DNA of 64,000 nt from Thalassobaculum_A sp040219215 (GCF_040219215.1 NZ_JAVJSX010000037.1:6651-70650), one strand, 5' to 3'. Positions 41,255 to 51,489 are shown, numbered from the stretch's first letter. Program-made: numbers and translations. The notes: generated from the sequence alone by a model not told the origin.

Positions 41255-41932
41255 GTGGCCGACATGATGACTGACGACAAGCCGAGCGGCCTGTTGGCTC
41301 GTGCAGCCGGGCAAATGAGCGGCAATGGGCCGACGGGTGGTGCCGGACCGACGGGTGGCGCTATGGCGGCCCAGGGTGCCCGGCCAATGGGCGGCACGGA
41401 CGGCGGGGGTGACACACCGAACGTCACGCCCGAGGAGCAGCACCTCTACGATCAGTTCGTTTCGAACGCCTACAACCTGATCTACTCGAGCGACGGCGGT
41501 CAGGCTGGCGTGCGCCCGCAGGTCCTGGAATCGCTCAAGGGAAACGGCGACCCGCGCGAGGGCCTTGCGACGACGGCCGCCATGATCGCCAAGCGCGTAG
41601 CCGACAGCGCGGCCGAAAGCGGAGTGAAGATCGACGGGGCTGTGATGCTGAACGCCGGCGAGGAGGTGTTCAACGATCTGGCGGACCTTCAGAAGGAAGC
41701 CGGAATCGCCGACCTGTCCGACGAAGACACCGAGGCCGCGTGGTACCAGGCGCTCACGCTCTACCAGCAGACCGCGACGGCTGAAGGCTCGCTCGACACC
41801 CAGGAGTTCGCCCAGGATATGCAGACGATGGCGCGGGCCGACCAGGAAGGCCGGCTCGACGAGGTCGTGCCCGGCGCATCCCAGGCCGTCGAGCGGTTCA
41901 AGTCCATGGGTGGTGGCAAAGGAGGCGTGTGA
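41255..41932 (+). CDS. Ejection-module protein of unknown function
   Basis: 225 residues, GTG start preceded by AAGGAG (6-base spacing). The N-terminal 55 residues are Gly/Pro-rich (NGPTGGAGPTGGAMAAQGAR), the rest helical (QHLYDQFVSNAYNLIYSSDG, DTEAAWYQALTLYQQTATAE). It fits a minor internal virion protein by position. Confidence 0.6.
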   Translation: MADMMTDDKPSGLLARAAGQMSGNGPTGGAGPTGGAMAAQGARPMGGTDGGGDTPNVTPEEQHLYDQFVSNAYNLIYSSDGGQAGVRPQVLESLKGNGDPREGLATTAAMIAKRVADSAAESGVKIDGAVMLNAGEEVFNDLADLQKEAGIADLSDEDTEAAWYQALTLYQQTATAEGSLDTQEFAQDMQTMARADQEGRLDEVVPGASQAVERFKSMGGGKGGV

Positions 41933-42993
41933 TGCCGGGTCTTCTCCAGTATGCCGCCGCCGGTGCTCTCGGCGGTGCCGGTAAGGGCCTGGCGGTGGAT
42001 GCCGAGGCCAAGCGCGAAGCTGCTCGCGACGCCCTGCGTGCCGAGCGGGCGGCCGAGGAGGCGCGCAAAAACCGTGACTTCCAGGGTGAACAGGGCAGGC
42101 TAGGCCGCGAGCATCAGACGACGTTGCAGCAGGACCGCCAGACCTTCGACGAAGGCCAGAACGACCTGAACCGCCGCCAGCAAACGCAGATCGCCGATAA
42201 GCAGATCGGCGCCGCTCGTGACCGCGCCAACGAGACCGCCGGACGTTACGCGCAATTCGGTGTCGACAGTGAAGGCTTCCAGGTCGCCATCAACCAAAAG
42301 GGCGAGGCGGTCCGCGTGACCGGCGCCGACGGCCAGCCGATCAGGCCCGCCGTGAAGCCGCAGGATATGGAGACCAAGCAACTCGCTGACGGCACCTATG
42401 TGCAGATCCCCAAGACAGGCGGCAGCGCGCGGACAGTGACCATGGACGACGGGTCGCCCGCGGTCGGCAAGCCGCCGAGGGATCCGGACAAGCTGACCCT
42501 GACGCAGCGGAATGTGGCGATCAACGCCGCGCGGCGGGCGGCGACCGTGAAAGTTAGAGGAGGACTCGGGGAGGAACTTGACCCTGAAGCCTACGCCGAC
42601 GAGCTGGTGGCCCGTGGCGTCGAGATCGATGCGCCGCTGCGCAAGCAGATCGAGGACGGCATCCGCAAGGACATCGCCGGCAAGGTGTCCAGGGATGCCA
42701 GTGGGCGCAAGAACATGTGGAAAGGCGAGAAAGAGGAGTTCGACGGCGTCACCCGCGCCGAGTGGGAGCAAGCGGAAACCGAGCGCCGGATTGCCGAAAA
42801 GATGGCCGACATCTTTGGTCGAGGCGACGACCCCACCCCGAAGCCGAAGGCCCCGGCCGGCAAGACCGAAAGCAAGACGTCCGGCACCCGCGAGGATCCA
42901 TACAAGCCGACCACGCGGGAGGAATTCACCGCCATCCCGTCCGGTGCGATCTACATCAACCCGGCCGACGGTAAGCCGTACAGGAAAAACTGA
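41932..42993 (+). CDS. Coiled-coil ejection-module protein
   Basis: 353 residues. N-terminal Gly/Ala stretch (LLQYAAAGALGGAGKGLAVD), a long charged coiled coil (about 25-110), then beta-rich and helical segments ending ...AIYINPADGKPYRKN. Stop overlaps the next ATG. Probably an internal virion protein. Confidence 0.65.
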   Translation: MPGLLQYAAAGALGGAGKGLAVDAEAKREAARDALRAERAAEEARKNRDFQGEQGRLGREHQTTLQQDRQTFDEGQNDLNRRQQTQIADKQIGAARDRANETAGRYAQFGVDSEGFQVAINQKGEAVRVTGADGQPIRPAVKPQDMETKQLADGTYVQIPKTGGSARTVTMDDGSPAVGKPPRDPDKLTLTQRNVAINAARRAATVKVRGGLGEELDPEAYADELVARGVEIDAPLRKQIEDGIRKDIAGKVSRDASGRKNMWKGEKEEFDGVTRAEWEQAETERRIAEKMADIFGRGDDPTPKPKAPAGKTESKTSGTREDPYKPTTREEFTAIPSGAIYINPADGKPYRKN

Positions 42994-45900
42994 TGGCCGC
43001 ACCTCTGGACTTCTCGTCGGGCGGCACTGCGCTGGACCTGTCCGGCGCGGGCGAGCCGCTTGATACCGCGCTCGACTTCTCCAGCGGCGGCACGGCCCTC
43101 GACTTCTCCGGGGCGGGGGAGGCGGTGGACGACACTTCCGCATCAGGGCAGACGGCCTACCGAGACCCACGCGCGGACCTTGCGTTCGCAGGCCAGCCAA
43201 GCCGGGACCGGTTGATCGAGCGCGGGCGCGCTGATCGAGCGGTAGCAGAAGCCGGCCCAGACCTGCCGCGCCCCGACGAGGCCGAGGACACATGGGCGCA
43301 ACTTGGTCGTCGCACGATCGAGAATCTGTCGTCGCCGTTCATGCAGTCGATCGCCGGCGTTGTGCAGAAGGCGGTCGAAGCGCCGTTCAGCCCGGGCGGC
43401 ACCGCCGGTCTCGCCATGGACGGATCGACCGAGATCGACGACATCAGGAAACTGCAGCGTGACAGCAACGCATCGCCGGACGGCATCGCTGGATGGGCGC
43501 GACGCGTGGGCGACGAGGCGACCGGACAGTTGCAGGCGAATGCCCCCAACGTCGACCCTGAGACAATCAAGGGCTACGCCTATGACTTTGCGCTGTCGAT
43601 GGCACAGATGGTGCCGTCGGTTGTCGCTACGCTCACGACCGGCAGCCCGACCCTGGGCGCGTTGACGATGGGCGGGCAGGTGTTCGGCCAGCAGTACGCC
43701 GAAAGCCGCAGCAAGGGGCGCAGCGAGGACGCGGCAACGGCGGACGCCCTGTTCATGGCGGCGGCCGAAGCCATACCCGAGCGAATCCCGCTCGGCATCC
43801 TGTCGCAGCCGGGCAAGTCGTTCGCCGGCCGCAGCTTCAAGGCGATGGGCGCCGAAAGCCTGCAGGAGATGTTCACGCAAACCCTTGACGCCGGTTACAG
43901 CGCAGGCGTGCTCAACGAGGAGATGACATGGGGGGAAGCCCTCAGCAACCTGAAGCGCGCAGGCATCCTTGGCGCCGCGATGGGCGGCACGTTCGCCGTC
44001 GCCACCGAGCCGTTCGTGCGCGGCGCACGCACAACCCCACCCCCGGCCGCCGACCAGACGCCCCCGGCCCCACCGAAGCGCATGGCCCCGATCACGCCGG
44101 AGGACGAGGCCAGCCCGCTACAAAAAGCCGATATCGGCCGCGGACGAGCGATAATTGAGGACGCCGTCGCGGGCCGCCCGCTGGATATCACGCCACCGTC
44201 GCAGCAGGGTGACGGCAAGGGCGAGACTGAAACCGCCGAGATGGACGCAACGGCGTCCGAGCAGGCGACGGATCTGAACGTCGAAGGCTTGGAATGGGTC
44301 GGCGGCGAAAGCCGCGCGATGCGGCCGGCGGCGCAGGCTACAACACCCCCCGAAGCCCCCGGCCCCGATTGGCGCCCGCTCTACGGCGACGCCAGCCGGT
44401 CGGAACAGGTCGGCTGGTCAAACCCGGTCACGGGCGAGGAGCGGATATTCAAGGCACCGCAGGCGGGACCGAGCCCGGTTGCGGACGAGGCAGCGGCGGC
44501 GCCGGTTCCCGTGTATGCCAGCCAGGCGTTGCCGACTGCTGCTGAACCGGAGCCAGATGGCGGCCAATTGGCTGCCACGGGCAAGCGTCTGCTGCCGAAC
44601 ATCGACCCCGACGCCCTCCGTATGCTGGCCGCTCTGGCCAAGTCCGACGCCGCACGCGCCGGCAATCAAGCCGATGATTCGAATACGCCTGGAGTTCGCG
44701 TACCTGAACTCGACCGACCCACCGACCCGGACCCAATTGGACCCCAATTGGACCCATCGGCGCCCGACTTCTCGCGCGATGGCGTTGCGGTCGAGACACC
44801 CGAGGCTGCCGCCGTCACCGAGGCGGCGCAGGACGTCGACCCGGAGCCGACAGAGGCGCAGAAGGCGGCCGGAAACTACAAAAAAGGCCACCTCCGGTAT
44901 GGCGGCCTGGACGTCTCGATTGAGAACGCCAAGGGATCCGAGCGCAGCGGCACCGACAAGGGCGGCAAGCCCTGGTCCGTCACGATGCCGGCGGCATATG
45001 GCTATATCAAGCGGACGACCGGCGCCGACGGCGACAACGTGGACGTCTATGTGGGCGACGGTCCGGCCGACAGTCCGGTGTTCGTGATCGACCAGAAGGA
45101 CGCCGACACCGGCAAGTTCGACGAGCACAAGGTGATCCTGGGCACGCCCTCGCGGCTGGCTGCCGAAACCCTCTACATGCGCGGCTTCTCCGACGGTCGC
45201 GGCCGGGCCCGCATTGGCAGCGTGCGCCAGATGTCCATGGACGAGTTCAAAGGCTGGCTGCGCGACGGCGACCAGACGAAGCCGGCGGCGGGCCAGGAGG
45301 CGCCCGAGGCCGGTTCACGCTTCACCGCACAGCCCAAGGCGCCGAAGCGTCCGCGTGCCGGACCCGTGCCACTGTTCCAGTTCATCCGCGACCAGGGCGG
45401 CATCGACCCGTCGGACCCGCTGATCGGTGACATTCGGAGCATTCTCGATAAGCAGTCGTTCCAGGTGCTGCGCAAGCCGACCGATGCGCGTACCGGCGTC
45501 GGCGGCCGGCGCCTCGATGACCTGCGCGGCGCTGCCGTGGAGGCCGGATACCTCCCCGAGGGTGCGACGGTATCCGACTTCCTGGAGGCCATCAGCAACG
45601 ACGCTTTCCGCCAGCAGGAGGGCCAGGGCCGGCTCTACGCTGCCGAGGACGTCACCGACGCGCTGGCCATGGAACGCGACCGGCGCGAGCGGATCCAGGC
45701 AGAGCAGGCCGTTAATCGGTTCGGAAGCATCGAGGTGGCCGCAGAGTACGAAGGCACCCGGGCCGATCTTGAAGTTGCGATCAACCGCGCCCGTGCCCAA
45801 TTGGATGAAGTCGACGCCGAGATCGACCGGCTGACCCGAGAGGTTCTTGCCGTCGAAGCGACGCTGGTAGAGGATACGACCGATGAAGCCGCCATCCCCT

Positions 45901-48900
45901 TCACCTTCCGAACCCCTGCCGCAAATATTGCTACGGGAAAGGGCGCAGGCCAATCGGCGCCTGGAAGAGTTGAAGGCGCTCCGGTCCAAGAGCCGGGATC
46001 CCGAGGCGCAGGCGAAGCTGGACGAGGCGATAGCGCTGGCGGAGATGGTCGCGGAGAAGCGGGACGGGCTGAGCAAAGCTCTGAGCCGAGCGGAGTAGCC
46101 ACCGAGCGCACCGACCAGGGCGAGCAGATCCTCACGCCGGGCGTTCGGCCAGTCACGGACCGTGACCGTGCCGAGGCCAAGGGCTCCAAGCCGCTGCGGT
46201 CGGACAGGCAGCAAAAACCAGCCGACGACGGGCTGTTCGATGTGGCGGGGCGGGGTCAGGGCGATCTGCTCGACGCGCCGTCGGCACAAGCGCCCCAGCC
46301 GTCTGCCAATCCGGAACCTGAAACGTCCCAAGCGGCGTCAACTCGCATCGAGGACTTCGGCGAAAAGCTGGAGGGCGCGCGTAAGGACTATGCCCGCGAG
46401 ATCGCGGATGCTGCGAGCGTCGATGTTTTGGCCGAGCCGCTGTCGAAGTCCTGGCCGGAACCGGACTATCAGAAACTCATCGACGGCGGCGCGGATCCGT
46501 GGACGGTTGGGTTTATCCGTGCCGCGCGCGACGAGATTCCCCCGAAGCCGCGCAAGGCATGGAGGGTCAAAGGTTGGGCGCAGCAGGTCGACGTGCTGCG
46601 CGGGTTCGCCATCGATCTGTTGGGCGGCGCGATCGAGCGGGCAGAGTTGTCGTCGCGGCTTAACGAAAGCCGGGCCACCTTCTCGGACATGCTTTCGCGG
46701 ATCGACCTGTATCAGATGGTCGGACACGAGAAGTCATTGAAGGGCGTGCGCGTGGCTCGCCAGGAACTGAGCCTGTTCAACGGCACGAGATACGATCCAC
46801 CTCTGGTGCGGTGGGTTGTCGAGCGCGAGGCCAAGGCCACGGCGTTCGGAAATTGGCCGAATGAACTGGCAGCCGGGGAGACGCGGGATGAAGCCCTCGC
46901 GGCATTCCGGGCAAACTACAGCGAGATCGACACGCAGCCGACCGCCAACAAGCAGGTGTCGTTCAGCATCTACTCCTACCGCGGCAAGCCGGGCACCGTG
47001 ATCGGCAAGAAAATTGGATCGAAGTATCTGGACCTGAAGACGTTTGAGAGCACCGCTGAGGCGCGTACGTACCTCAAGGAGAACGCGGCCGAACTCGAGC
47101 GCCTGCTGGCGAAGCACAAGGAGATTCCAAGCGAGCGCAAGGAGACTAACTCTCCGCGCGTCGGAGTGGATCACCGCAGCGGCGCTGACGTCACGCCCGA
47201 TCAGTTCAGCGAGGCGTTCGGCTTCCGTGGCGTGCAGTTCGGCAACTACGTTGAAGGCGGGCGGCGCCAGCAGAACCTCAACGAGGCCTATGACGCTCTG
47301 ATGGACCTCGCTGGTGTGCTGGACATCCCGCCTCGCGCCCTCTCCCTGAACGGCGCCCTTGGGCTTGCGTTTGGTGCCCGTGGTCACGGCGGAAAGAACC
47401 CTGCCGCAGCGCACTACGAACGCGACAAGGTCGTTATCAACCTGACCAAAATGCACGGGGCCGGCTCGCTAGCTCACGAATGGTGGCATGCGCTCGACAA
47501 TCACTTTTCGCGAGCCCGTGCCGATGGTGGCGGGTACGTGAGTGAGAAGCCATACGAGCGTGGGGAAGGGGTCCGGCCTGAAATGGTCGAGGCGTTCGCT
47601 GCGATCGACCGTGCCATCAAGCAGTCGGAATTGCGCGTTCGTGCATCCCGCCTCGATCGAAAGCGAACCAAGGATTACTGGTCAACCGGGCGGGAGATGA
47701 GCGCTCGGTCATTCGAGAGCTACATCATCGAGAAGCTGCGCGACCAGGGAGCGTCGAACGACTACCTCGCGAACATCGTCAGCCAGGAATACTGGGACGC
47801 CGCCACCTCTCTGGGGCTGGAGAACGAGGGCAGTTATCCGTACCTGGAGGCGGCTGAGATGCCGGCCGTCCGCGAGGCGTTTGATGAGTTTTTTCGGACG
47901 GTTGAGGCGCGCGAAACCGGCGACGGTGGCTTTGATCTGCGCGAAGACGATGAGCCGATCAGCGCCATGCCCGGCCCGTCCGGCTACATTGACAGTTGGC
48001 AGGAGGTTGCCGATCGCCTCAGTGGCTCTGATGGCATGGACGCCCGTATCGCCGCAGCCGAGAAATGGGTCGTCGATCGGGGTCAGGAGACCGGCCACGA
48101 GTACGTCGTGGTACTCGGTGCTGATGGCGATCTACTGCAAGCCGGCACCAGCCAGGCGCCGGACAGAGCGAACTTCAGTAACATGGTGCGGGACTTCTCA
48201 GCAGACCCGTCGGCCGGCATGGTGTTTGTGCACAATCACCCCGGGGGTACATCAATATCGGGGGCGGACATCGCATGGCTCGCTCAGCCCGGTTTTGCGC
48301 GGGTGGTCGTCGGCATTGCTGCAGGAAACTTCTCGGCAACCCTCGTGCCAGGCGTCAACCCGGGAACCATAGAGCAGTTTGGTGAGACCTTGCAGGGTAT
48401 CGCGGCTCGCTACCGGGACCGACTGGTTACTGCCCTGCTGGACGGACATCTGACCGAAGACGAGGCGAACCTATTCGCAAAGCACGGCGTGAACGTCTTG
48501 CTGCACCGCCTCGGCATCATCAACTATGAGACATCGCTGCCGGCAACAGACATTCCGGCATCGATCGATCAGATTGTCGAGGTTACCCTGAAACAGGCGC
48601 GGCTCTATGCGCACGGCCGTCTCGGCAAACTGAAGGAGCAACAGTATGACAAAGATCGGAGGTCTGATACTCGACGAGCCCAGCCCCTTCGCCCCGCAGG
48701 CGGACTGGGACCGGTTCGAGGCGATGGTGTCGGATCTCGACCCGGAGTTCCAGGAGGTGCGGGTGGCCAAGCGTCAGATCGAAGGTCAGAAGCGGTTCCG
48801 CCAGGAGCTCGAGGCGAAGAAGGCGAGCCGGACATCCGGGAAGAGCGCAGCGGAATAGACCTGCCGTCCGCCGAGCGCGAACCACGCTTCGGCTATATCG

Positions 48901-51194
48901 AGTGGGCCCAGCGCCAGATCAAAAAGGTCGACAAGGCTCTAAACCCGATCGAGGGCCTGCCGGAGTTCGATCGCTACCTTGAGGCGCGCTACGAGACGAT
49001 GGGCAAGATCGCCCGCGTCGAGGAAGTGGCGAGCATGCTGGCCAAGCCGTTCCAGAAGGCGTCGGCTGAGGAGCAGCAGCAGGTCTATGAGTACCTGACG
49101 ACCAGGGACGCAAAGCCGACGGCCATACAGGACCTCGCGGTGCGCGCCGCCGCCATCGCCACCAAGAAACAGATTGACCAGATAGGCCGCGGGCTGGTGA
49201 ACCGTGGGCTGCTGTCGCAGGAGGCCTATGACGAACACCGCGACGCCTACCTGCCGCGCGCATATCTGCGCCACCTTATCGACACCGAGAAGTCATCCGG
49301 TTCGTCGACCGCTGGCGGCAAAAAAGTCTCAGACCTCGGCTACTTGAAGGAGCGCAAGGACATCCCCGAGGACGTCCGCAAACTGATCCTGGGCGAAATC
49401 ACCGACCCGGCATACCTCGCCTCGCGCGCCCTTACGAAGCCTGCCCGCGACATGGCGTTGCTCGATTTCCTCGACCAGATTGCGGGCAACAACGACTGGG
49501 TCCTGCCGTCCAGCTTCACCGAATGGAACGGCCAGAAGGTCACGCCGGAGTGGCTGAAGGCCGAGGCCGCCCACATCCGCAAGCAAGCCGACCTGTCGGA
49601 GCCGGCGACCGCCGATGCCATGCGCGCCATCGCCCGGAACATGGAATCTGCCGCCACTACCGCGGCAGAGACGCAGGGCAATGGCGACTTCAATGTCGAC
49701 GATTACCGCAAGGTGCCCGATGCCGCCCGCTACGGACGCATGCGTGGTCTGATGGTGCGCCGGGAGATCTACAACGATCTGATCGGCGCGACGCAGTGGA
49801 TCAGCCCGGACTCGTCCAACATCGCGCAAAACCTGCTGGGGCAAGGCGGTTACCTGACCAAGGCCACGCAGCTTTGGAAAATGTCGAAAGTCGCCCTCAA
49901 CCCGCCGACCCAGATCCGGAACTTTGTGTCCAACGCGATGATGATGAACCTGTCCGGTGTGCCGATGCATATGGTGCCGGTGCGCATGGTGCAGGCCGTG
50001 CGAGAAATGAGATCGAACGGAGAGCACTGGAGAATCGCCAAGCGCTACGGCGTGACCAACAGTTCGTTCGCCGCGAACGAACTGCTCCGGATGGAGCGCG
50101 ATCTGGTCGACCTCAACCGTCGCAAGGGCGGTACGCTGCAAAAGATCACATCTATGGCCGGGGCAGTTGGAAATGCGGCCGGCGATCTGTACCAGGCATC
50201 GGAGGGGTTGTTTAAGACGGCTCTGATCATCGATCGGAAGGCGCGCGGCGCGACTGACGCCGAGGCTGCGATCGATGCGCAGACATGGTTGTTCGACTAC
50301 AGTCTTGTCAGCCCGAGCGTCCAGTATCTGCGCAACGCGCCGATCGGTGTGCCGTTTCTCACATATTACACGAAAGTCGCGCCTCGATTGATGGAGGTGG
50401 CGGCGACCGCGCCGTGGCGGTTCGCACCTTACCTGGCGCTGCCCACGATGCTGGCCGCTTGGGTGGCCGCTTCCTACGACGTAGATGACGATGACGTCGA
50501 TGCGCTCAAGGAGACGCTGCCCGAATGGCTGCGCGACCGTGGGTCGGGCCTGATGATCCTGCCGTACAAAGACGAACTTGGCCGGTGGCAGTATGTCGAC
50601 CTGAGCTACTTCATGCCGTGGTCGATGTTCGAAGGCATGGCATCAAGTCTCGCCAGGGGCGACGTCGGCGGGTTTGTCGGCGACACCGGCTTCCTGGGAG
50701 GCCCGGTGCCGAATCTGATCGCGGCGATCTCGACCGGCATCGATCCGTTCTCCAAGAAACCAATCCTGGACGATCGTGATCCGCCGGCAAAGCAGGTGGC
50801 GCAACTGGTCAACTACATGTGGTCGCTCGCAGCACCCTCGTTCGTCACGCAGTACGGCACGGCCGGCAAACTGCTGGACGCGGCCCACGGCAAGGTCAAC
50901 CGATACACTGGGGAACCGGCCACGTCCTACGGTCAGGCGCTCACCCTGCTGGTCGGCGTCAACATCTACCCGATCGACCCCGAGCAGAGCCGGGACGTGA
51001 ACATCAAGCGGATGCTGCGAGAGATCCAAGACATCAAGTCGAGGGCCCGGTACGTGCTCAAGGATCCGAATCTGTCCGACGCAGAGGCGGAATCAATTGA
51101 ACGCGACTATGTCGACATGATCGACGCGCGTGTAACCCAGGTTGAGGAGTACGAGGCGCGGACCAGGATCAATCCGAAGCTGGCGACGCGGTAG
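42993..51194 (+). CDS. Giant polyvalent ejected protein (2,733 aa)
   Basis: Features in order: duplicated LDFSSGGTALDxSGAGE repeat (residues 4-46); hydrophobic segments (about 190-350); acidic linkers; an inorganic-pyrophosphatase-like domain (KGHLRYGGLDVSIENAKGSE and on, about 627-760); a zinc metalloprotease-like LPD1-type domain with HEWWH at 1,495-1,499; a JAB/RadC-like motif HNHPGG at 1,747-1,752; helical C-terminus with a hydrophobic stretch (about 2,475-2,495). Low-complexity junctions at about 964-1,036 and 1,885-1,956 are where small genes are encoded in another frame. Domain mixtures like this occur in polyvalent proteins that some phages inject into cells to modify host components. 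Most probably a fusion of three ancestral genes. Confidence 0.8.
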   Translation: MAAPLDFSSGGTALDLSGAGEPLDTALDFSSGGTALDFSGAGEAVDDTSASGQTAYRDPRADLAFAGQPSRDRLIERGRADRAVAEAGPDLPRPDEAEDTWAQLGRRTIENLSSPFMQSIAGVVQKAVEAPFSPGGTAGLAMDGSTEIDDIRKLQRDSNASPDGIAGWARRVGDEATGQLQANAPNVDPETIKGYAYDFALSMAQMVPSVVATLTTGSPTLGALTMGGQVFGQQYAESRSKGRSEDAATADALFMAAAEAIPERIPLGILSQPGKSFAGRSFKAMGAESLQEMFTQTLDAGYSAGVLNEEMTWGEALSNLKRAGILGAAMGGTFAVATEPFVRGARTTPPPAADQTPPAPPKRMAPITPEDEASPLQKADIGRGRAIIEDAVAGRPLDITPPSQQGDGKGETETAEMDATASEQATDLNVEGLEWVGGESRAMRPAAQATTPPEAPGPDWRPLYGDASRSEQVGWSNPVTGEERIFKAPQAGPSPVADEAAAAPVPVYASQALPTAAEPEPDGGQLAATGKRLLPNIDPDALRMLAALAKSDAARAGNQADDSNTPGVRVPELDRPTDPDPIGPQLDPSAPDFSRDGVAVETPEAAAVTEAAQDVDPEPTEAQKAAGNYKKGHLRYGGLDVSIENAKGSERSGTDKGGKPWSVTMPAAYGYIKRTTGADGDNVDVYVGDGPADSPVFVIDQKDADTGKFDEHKVILGTPSRLAAETLYMRGFSDGRGRARIGSVRQMSMDEFKGWLRDGDQTKPAAGQEAPEAGSRFTAQPKAPKRPRAGPVPLFQFIRDQGGIDPSDPLIGDIRSILDKQSFQVLRKPTDARTGVGGRRLDDLRGAAVEAGYLPEGATVSDFLEAISNDAFRQQEGQGRLYAAEDVTDALAMERDRRERIQAEQAVNRFGSIEVAAEYEGTRADLEVAINRARAQLDEVDAEIDRLTREVLAVEATLVEDTTDEAAIPFTFRTPAANIATGKGAGQSAPGRVEGAPVQEPGSRGAGEAGRGDSAGGDGRGEAGRAEQSSEPSGVATERTDQGEQILTPGVRPVTDRDRAEAKGSKPLRSDRQQKPADDGLFDVAGRGQGDLLDAPSAQAPQPSANPEPETSQAASTRIEDFGEKLEGARKDYAREIADAASVDVLAEPLSKSWPEPDYQKLIDGGADPWTVGFIRAARDEIPPKPRKAWRVKGWAQQVDVLRGFAIDLLGGAIERAELSSRLNESRATFSDMLSRIDLYQMVGHEKSLKGVRVARQELSLFNGTRYDPPLVRWVVEREAKATAFGNWPNELAAGETRDEALAAFRANYSEIDTQPTANKQVSFSIYSYRGKPGTVIGKKIGSKYLDLKTFESTAEARTYLKENAAELERLLAKHKEIPSERKETNSPRVGVDHRSGADVTPDQFSEAFGFRGVQFGNYVEGGRRQQNLNEAYDALMDLAGVLDIPPRALSLNGALGLAFGARGHGGKNPAAAHYERDKVVINLTKMHGAGSLAHEWWHALDNHFSRARADGGGYVSEKPYERGEGVRPEMVEAFAAIDRAIKQSELRVRASRLDRKRTKDYWSTGREMSARSFESYIIEKLRDQGASNDYLANIVSQEYWDAATSLGLENEGSYPYLEAAEMPAVREAFDEFFRTVEARETGDGGFDLREDDEPISAMPGPSGYIDSWQEVADRLSGSDGMDARIAAAEKWVVDRGQETGHEYVVVLGADGDLLQAGTSQAPDRANFSNMVRDFSADPSAGMVFVHNHPGGTSISGADIAWLAQPGFARVVVGIAAGNFSATLVPGVNPGTIEQFGETLQGIAARYRDRLVTALLDGHLTEDEANLFAKHGVNVLLHRLGIINYETSLPATDIPASIDQIVEVTLKQARLYAHGRLGKLKEQQYDKDRRSDTRRAQPLRPAGGLGPVRGDGVGSRPGVPGGAGGQASDRRSEAVPPGARGEEGEPDIREERSGIDLPSAEREPRFGYIEWAQRQIKKVDKALNPIEGLPEFDRYLEARYETMGKIARVEEVASMLAKPFQKASAEEQQQVYEYLTTRDAKPTAIQDLAVRAAAIATKKQIDQIGRGLVNRGLLSQEAYDEHRDAYLPRAYLRHLIDTEKSSGSSTAGGKKVSDLGYLKERKDIPEDVRKLILGEITDPAYLASRALTKPARDMALLDFLDQIAGNNDWVLPSSFTEWNGQKVTPEWLKAEAAHIRKQADLSEPATADAMRAIARNMESAATTAAETQGNGDFNVDDYRKVPDAARYGRMRGLMVRREIYNDLIGATQWISPDSSNIAQNLLGQGGYLTKATQLWKMSKVALNPPTQIRNFVSNAMMMNLSGVPMHMVPVRMVQAVREMRSNGEHWRIAKRYGVTNSSFAANELLRMERDLVDLNRRKGGTLQKITSMAGAVGNAAGDLYQASEGLFKTALIIDRKARGATDAEAAIDAQTWLFDYSLVSPSVQYLRNAPIGVPFLTYYTKVAPRLMEVAATAPWRFAPYLALPTMLAAWVAASYDVDDDDVDALKETLPEWLRDRGSGLMILPYKDELGRWQYVDLSYFMPWSMFEGMASSLARGDVGGFVGDTGFLGGPVPNLIAAISTGIDPFSKKPILDDRDPPAKQVAQLVNYMWSLAAPSFVTQYGTAGKLLDAAHGKVNRYTGEPATSYGQALTLLVGVNIYPIDPEQSRDVNIKRMLREIQDIKSRARYVLKDPNLSDAEAESIERDYVDMIDARVTQVEEYEARTRINPKLATR
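45883..46098 (+). CDS. Nested small gene 1 within the giant ORF (+1 frame)
   Basis: 71 residues, MKPPSPSPSEPLPQILLRER, then a charged helix ending RDGLSKALSRAE. An AGAGGA ribosome site lies 8 bases upstream. By hand count GC3 is about 77 percent here against 48 percent in the giant frame over the same bases, so this frame carries the codon bias of a real gene. Function unknown; an ancestral separate gene is suggested. Confidence 0.6.
   Translation: MKPPSPSPSEPLPQILLRERAQANRRLEELKALRSKSRDPEAQAKLDEAIALAEMVAEKRDGLSKALSRAE
48646..48858 (+). CDS. Nested small gene 2 within the giant ORF (+1 frame)
   Basis: 70 residues, MTKIGGLILDEPSPFAPQAD, then a charged helical region. AAGGAG is 7 bases upstream, and GC3 by hand count is 84 percent here against 43 percent in the giant frame. 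The giant-frame translation of the same bases is Arg/Gly/Glu-rich and low-complexity. This is the stronger of the two nested genes. Confidence 0.7.
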   Translation: MTKIGGLILDEPSPFAPQADWDRFEAMVSDLDPEFQEVRVAKRQIEGQKRFRQELEAKKASRTSGKSAAE

Positions 51195-51197
51195 GGG

Positions 51198-51407
51198 CTA
51201 GCGCCACCATGAGCAGATCAGCGCTGTATCGGGCCCGGAGTTGTCTGGATAACAAACCCTGGCAAGCGGCCCAAAACCCTGGTAGGCGGCCGTCCCATCG
51301 CCGGAGAGCGGACGGATCGACATAGACATACCCGCCCACACAATCGCGGCGGCGATGATCACGGCGGAAATGATGAGCGCTTTGGGCCAGGGCATGGTGC
51401 GATCCAT
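51198..51407 (-). CDS. Small single-pass membrane protein, convergent with the giant gene
   Basis: 69 residues from MDRTMPWPKALIISAVIIAA with a clear hydrophobic helix, ending in GTAAYQGFGPLARVCYP and ALICSWWR. An AGG-type ribosome site is near the chosen start; a longer version from 51,464 is possible. Phage moron or immunity protein by location, function unknown. Confidence 0.5.
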   Translation of the reverse strand: MDRTMPWPKALIISAVIIAAAIVWAGMSMSIRPLSGDGTAAYQGFGPLARVCYPDNSGPDTALICSWWR

Positions 51408-51489
51408 AGGTAGCCTCGCCATCATGGAGTGCAAGAGGTTGGCCTGCAACCGTGGCGCTCTCATCGTGTTCCTGATGAGGCATCAGGAT

